Source: JBEHWX01 sp048498995
GTDB taxonomy: Bacteria > Bacteroidota > Ignavibacteria > OLB7
Assembly (NCBI GenBank): GCA_048498995.1
Contig: JBEHWX010000158.1
Location: forward strand, 1 to 9,086
Length of the DNA stretch: 9,086 bases
Direction: 5' to 3'
Of the stretch, positions 7,279 to 9,086 are shown in pieces. Positions within the stretch are counted from its first letter, which is position 1. Each line of letters begins with the position of its first letter. A model generated the notes under the pieces. It worked only from the letters and a program-made list of their open reading frames with translations. It ran no database searches and had not been told where the DNA came from. The position numbers were made by a program, and so were the translations under genes.

Positions 7279-8439
7279 TCACAGCCCCGCCACGGAGCGG
7301 AGCTGATGGGTTCCGCCGACGAGCACCCGATCGCCGGCGCGGATGCCGGAGGTGATCTCCACGTAGCCCCCGCCGGAGCGCGATCCGAGCGTCACGTCGC
7401 GAAGCTCGAAGGTCTCCGGCGCGGTGTGCACGAAGACCACGCGGCGCGCGCCGCTCTCGATGATCGCCGAGGTCGGCACGGCCAGCACGCTCGCGCTGGC
7501 GCCGGTGGCGATCTCCACCGACGCGCTCATGTTCAGCTTCAGCTTTCCGCCCGGATTCGGCACGGCGAAGAGCGCGGCGATGCTTCGCGTCTGCGGATCC
7601 ACCTCGCCGCCGATCGTGCGGAGCACGCCGGCGAAGCTCTCGTCGGGATAGGAAGGGGTCCGGATCAGCGCGCGCGCGCCTGGGGCCAGCGCGGCCAGAT
7701 CCCGCTCGAACGCGCTCGCTTCCACGCGGATGTCGGAGAGATCGGCGATCCGGTACACGGCGCGGGAGCCGTCGAGAACTTCCCCGCCGGCCACCTCCGC
7801 CGTCACGATCTCGCCGGAGATCGGCGCCACCACGGCGACCGAGCCACTCCTCCCGGAAAGGCGCGCGGTCAGCGCGTCGAAGGCATCGCGCGCGGCGTCG
7901 CGCCGGATGCGGGCATCGGTAAGCTGCTTGCCGGCAACGACCCCTTCCAGGCGCTCCAGGCGGCTGACCTCGCGCTCCGCGGCGGCCAGCTCCGAGCGCG
8001 CGCGGATCTGCTCCATCCGCAGCGAGGTCCGCTCGCTCGGCGTCACCACCTGCTCGACGCGAAAGAGCACCTGCCCCTTCCGCACGCGGTCACCGAGGCG
8101 CGGAAGCGCGCCGCCGGTAACGCGCCCCGGCACCGGCGGCACCACGTCGGCGATCGCGCCGGTGCTCGGCACCACGCGTCCGACCAGCCGCAGCGCGCCG
8201 CCGAGCTCCCGACGGGACGCCGGCTCGGTGATCATCCCGAGCACGAACTGCTGCTCCTTCGGGATCGTCACCACGCCGGAGGAGGCGGCGCTCGCCTGCG
8301 CGGCCGGAGCGGCCGCTCCATGATCCTCCCCCTCGTGCGCGGTCACCAGCAGCGGCACCGCCACGGCAAGCGCCGCCGCCATCCACCACGCAACGCGGCG
8401 CGCTCCATGGCTCCTCGCGTCATTGATGCGTCTTCTCAT
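7279..8439 (-). CDS. RND efflux periplasmic adaptor (membrane-fusion protein, CusB/CzcB-like)
   Basis: This 386-residue protein should join the RND pump to an outer-membrane channel across the periplasm. Residues 1-34 form a signal peptide with an Arg-rich start and a predicted cut after VTA, which would give a mature N-terminus HEGEDHGAA. The HlyD/MFP plan is readable: a first half barrel-sandwich domain at about 98-130 (GRVTGGALPRLGDRVRKGQVL), a short coiled-coil hairpin at about 134-196, the second half at 203-232 (VAPISGEIVTAEVAGGEVL), a beta-barrel at about 236-312, and a membrane-proximal domain at 313-384 ending VLVGGTHQLRS. CusB's N-terminal methionine ligands are not present; the mature chain has only three Met (69, 142, 304). 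The start at 8439 overlaps the stop of the gene before it in ATGA and has AAGGAGG 7 bases upstream, so translational coupling is likely. The RND pump gene follows after 65 bases. Confidence 0.92.
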   Translation of the reverse strand: MRRRINDARSHGARRVAWWMAAALAVAVPLLVTAHEGEDHGAAAPAAQASAASSGVVTIPKEQQFVLGMITEPASRRELGGALRLVGRVVPSTGAIADVVPPVPGRVTGGALPRLGDRVRKGQVLFRVEQVVTPSERTSLRMEQIRARSELAAAEREVSRLERLEGVVAGKQLTDARIRRDAARDAFDALTARLSGRSGSVAVVAPISGEIVTAEVAGGEVLDGSRAVYRIADLSDIRVEASAFERDLAALAPGARALIRTPSYPDESFAGVLRTIGGEVDPQTRSIAALFAVPNPGGKLKLNMSASVEIATGASASVLAVPTSAIIESGARRVVFVHTAPETFELRDVTLGSRSGGGYVEITSGIRAGDRVLVGGTHQLRSVAGL

Positions 8440-9086
8440 GTCGTTTCCTCCTTCGATGCGATGTCGGATGATCGGGCATCCCGTTCCGTCGCCGCTTCAT
8501 GCGCCACGCGATGCTCTCCGCCCCGCGCGTCGGCGCGCGCGCCGGCACGTCCTCGGCGCAGCAACAGCGCCACGACGACAACCGTCGCGATGAGCGCTCC
8601 GGCCGCCGCGAATCCCCATCCCTTCCCCGTTCCCTCGTCGCTCGCGGTCCGAGCGGCGGCGGACGCCGCGCCTCCGTGACCGGCCAGGAAATGCTCGGCG
8701 GCGCGTCCGGCCATGATGTTCCTCGCCTCGATGAAATCGGTGCGCGCCCCGACGGTCACCGTCGCCACCATCGCGTAGGTCGTGTCCGACGGGAAGATCA
8801 CCGACGTCTCGTAGACGCCGGGAGAGGTCATCCTGAAGGGGGCGGCGAGCTTCACGCCGGGCGGCATGAAGGAGAGATCGAAGCTCGCGCCGGTCACCGG
8901 CTGGTTGGTCCGGAAATCGGCCAGGAAGATTCTGACCGGCGACGGCTCGCCCGGCTTCGGCGGCGGATACTTGAGCAAAAGCTCGAACTGTTCTGTCTGG
9001 CCGAAGGTGGTCAGCATACCTGCCGCGCTCCCGGCGGCCGGCGGCGGAACGGCCTCGGCCGCGCCGTGATCCTCACCGCCGTGTGC
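8436..9086 (-). CDS. Periplasmic Ig-like protein with C-terminal membrane anchor, 5' end outside window
   Basis: The reading frame stays open to the right edge, so 216 C-terminal residues are present and the start is missing; the ATG at 9017 is probably internal. The first visible residues are AHGGEDHGAAEA, very like the mature N-terminus of the adaptor, which suggests a signal peptide just beyond the edge. About residues 33-118 form a beta-rich domain (FELLLKYPPP, PVRIFLADF, QPVTGASFDLSFMPPG, MTSPGVYETSVIFPSDTTYAMVATVTVG). Its pattern recalls YtkA/FixH-like Ig domains, a match made by eye only. An Ala/Gly-rich linker follows, then one membrane helix (157-176) with an Arg-rich cytosolic side (RRGRAGAR) and a charged tail. 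The stop overlaps the adaptor start by 4 bases (ATGA), so the two proteins are probably made together. A metal-capture or pump-accessory role is inferred from context only. Confidence 0.7.
   Translation of the reverse strand, partial: AHGGEDHGAAEAVPPPAAGSAAGMLTTFGQTEQFELLLKYPPPKPGEPSPVRIFLADFRTNQPVTGASFDLSFMPPGVKLAAPFRMTSPGVYETSVIFPSDTTYAMVATVTVGARTDFIEARNIMAGRAAEHFLAGHGGAASAAARTASDEGTGKGWGFAAAGALIATVVVVALLLRRGRAGARADARGGEHRVAHEAATERDARSSDIASKEETT
8447..8453 (-). promoter_or_regulatory. Ribosome binding site of the adaptor gene
   Basis: AAGGAGG on the minus strand sits 7 bases before the ATG at 8439, inside the 3' end of the preceding gene. It fixes the adaptor start and supports the ATGA overlap as real. 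Confidence 0.85.

Noticed and set aside
4079..7306. A 1075-codon open frame on the plus strand opposite the RND pump
   Set aside because: It mirrors the pump gene; its product is an Arg/His/Asp/Gly-rich chain with no domain, as expected from antisense reading of GC-rich codons with third-position bias.

Overview
This window is a GC-rich stretch with six protein genes, all on the minus strand and all read from the right edge towards the left. The genes are tightly packed: gaps are 38-74 bases and one junction is a 4-base ATGA overlap. Strong Shine-Dalgarno sites are visible. Together they look like one heavy-metal (probably copper-centred) efflux and resistance operon. The promoter and the first part of the first gene lie beyond position 9086. 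One product carries a C-terminal sorting domain of the Por-secretion/FlgD-like kind. That domain, with the high GC, suggests a bacterium of the FCB-related groups (for example Gemmatimonadota, Eisenbacteria or Krumholzibacteria-like lineages). This placement is an inference, not something the sequence proves.

Layout in order of transcription: (1) 9086-8436, the 3' part of a gene for a periplasmic Ig-like protein with a His/Asp-rich start and one C-terminal membrane helix; (2) 8439-7279, an RND membrane-fusion (adaptor) protein; (3) 7213-4040, a CusA/CzcA-type RND pump; (4) 3984-2878, a secreted protein made of two copies of a CX4C-containing domain plus a sorting tail; (5) 2839-2417, a lipoprotein with a CusF-like metal-binding domain; (6) 2342-228, a CopB-type P1B-3 ATPase with a His-rich N-terminus and a CPH motif. 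The outer-membrane TolC/CusC-type channel that such a pump needs is not in the window.

In the inferred scheme, the ATPase moves metal from cytosol to periplasm, the lipoprotein and the His-bearing adaptor and Ig-like proteins capture it there, and the RND pump drives it out of the cell. The most notable point is that the Met-based Cu(I) ligands of the Escherichia coli Cus system are absent from the pump, the CusF-like protein and the adaptor. Short His/Asp/Glu motifs appear instead at the ends of five of the six proteins.

Downstream of the ATPase the first 217 bases are two abutting tandem arrays with different units but the same 14-base period. Intergenic gaps contain hairpin-forming inverted repeats, the clearest before the RND pump and before the ATPase.
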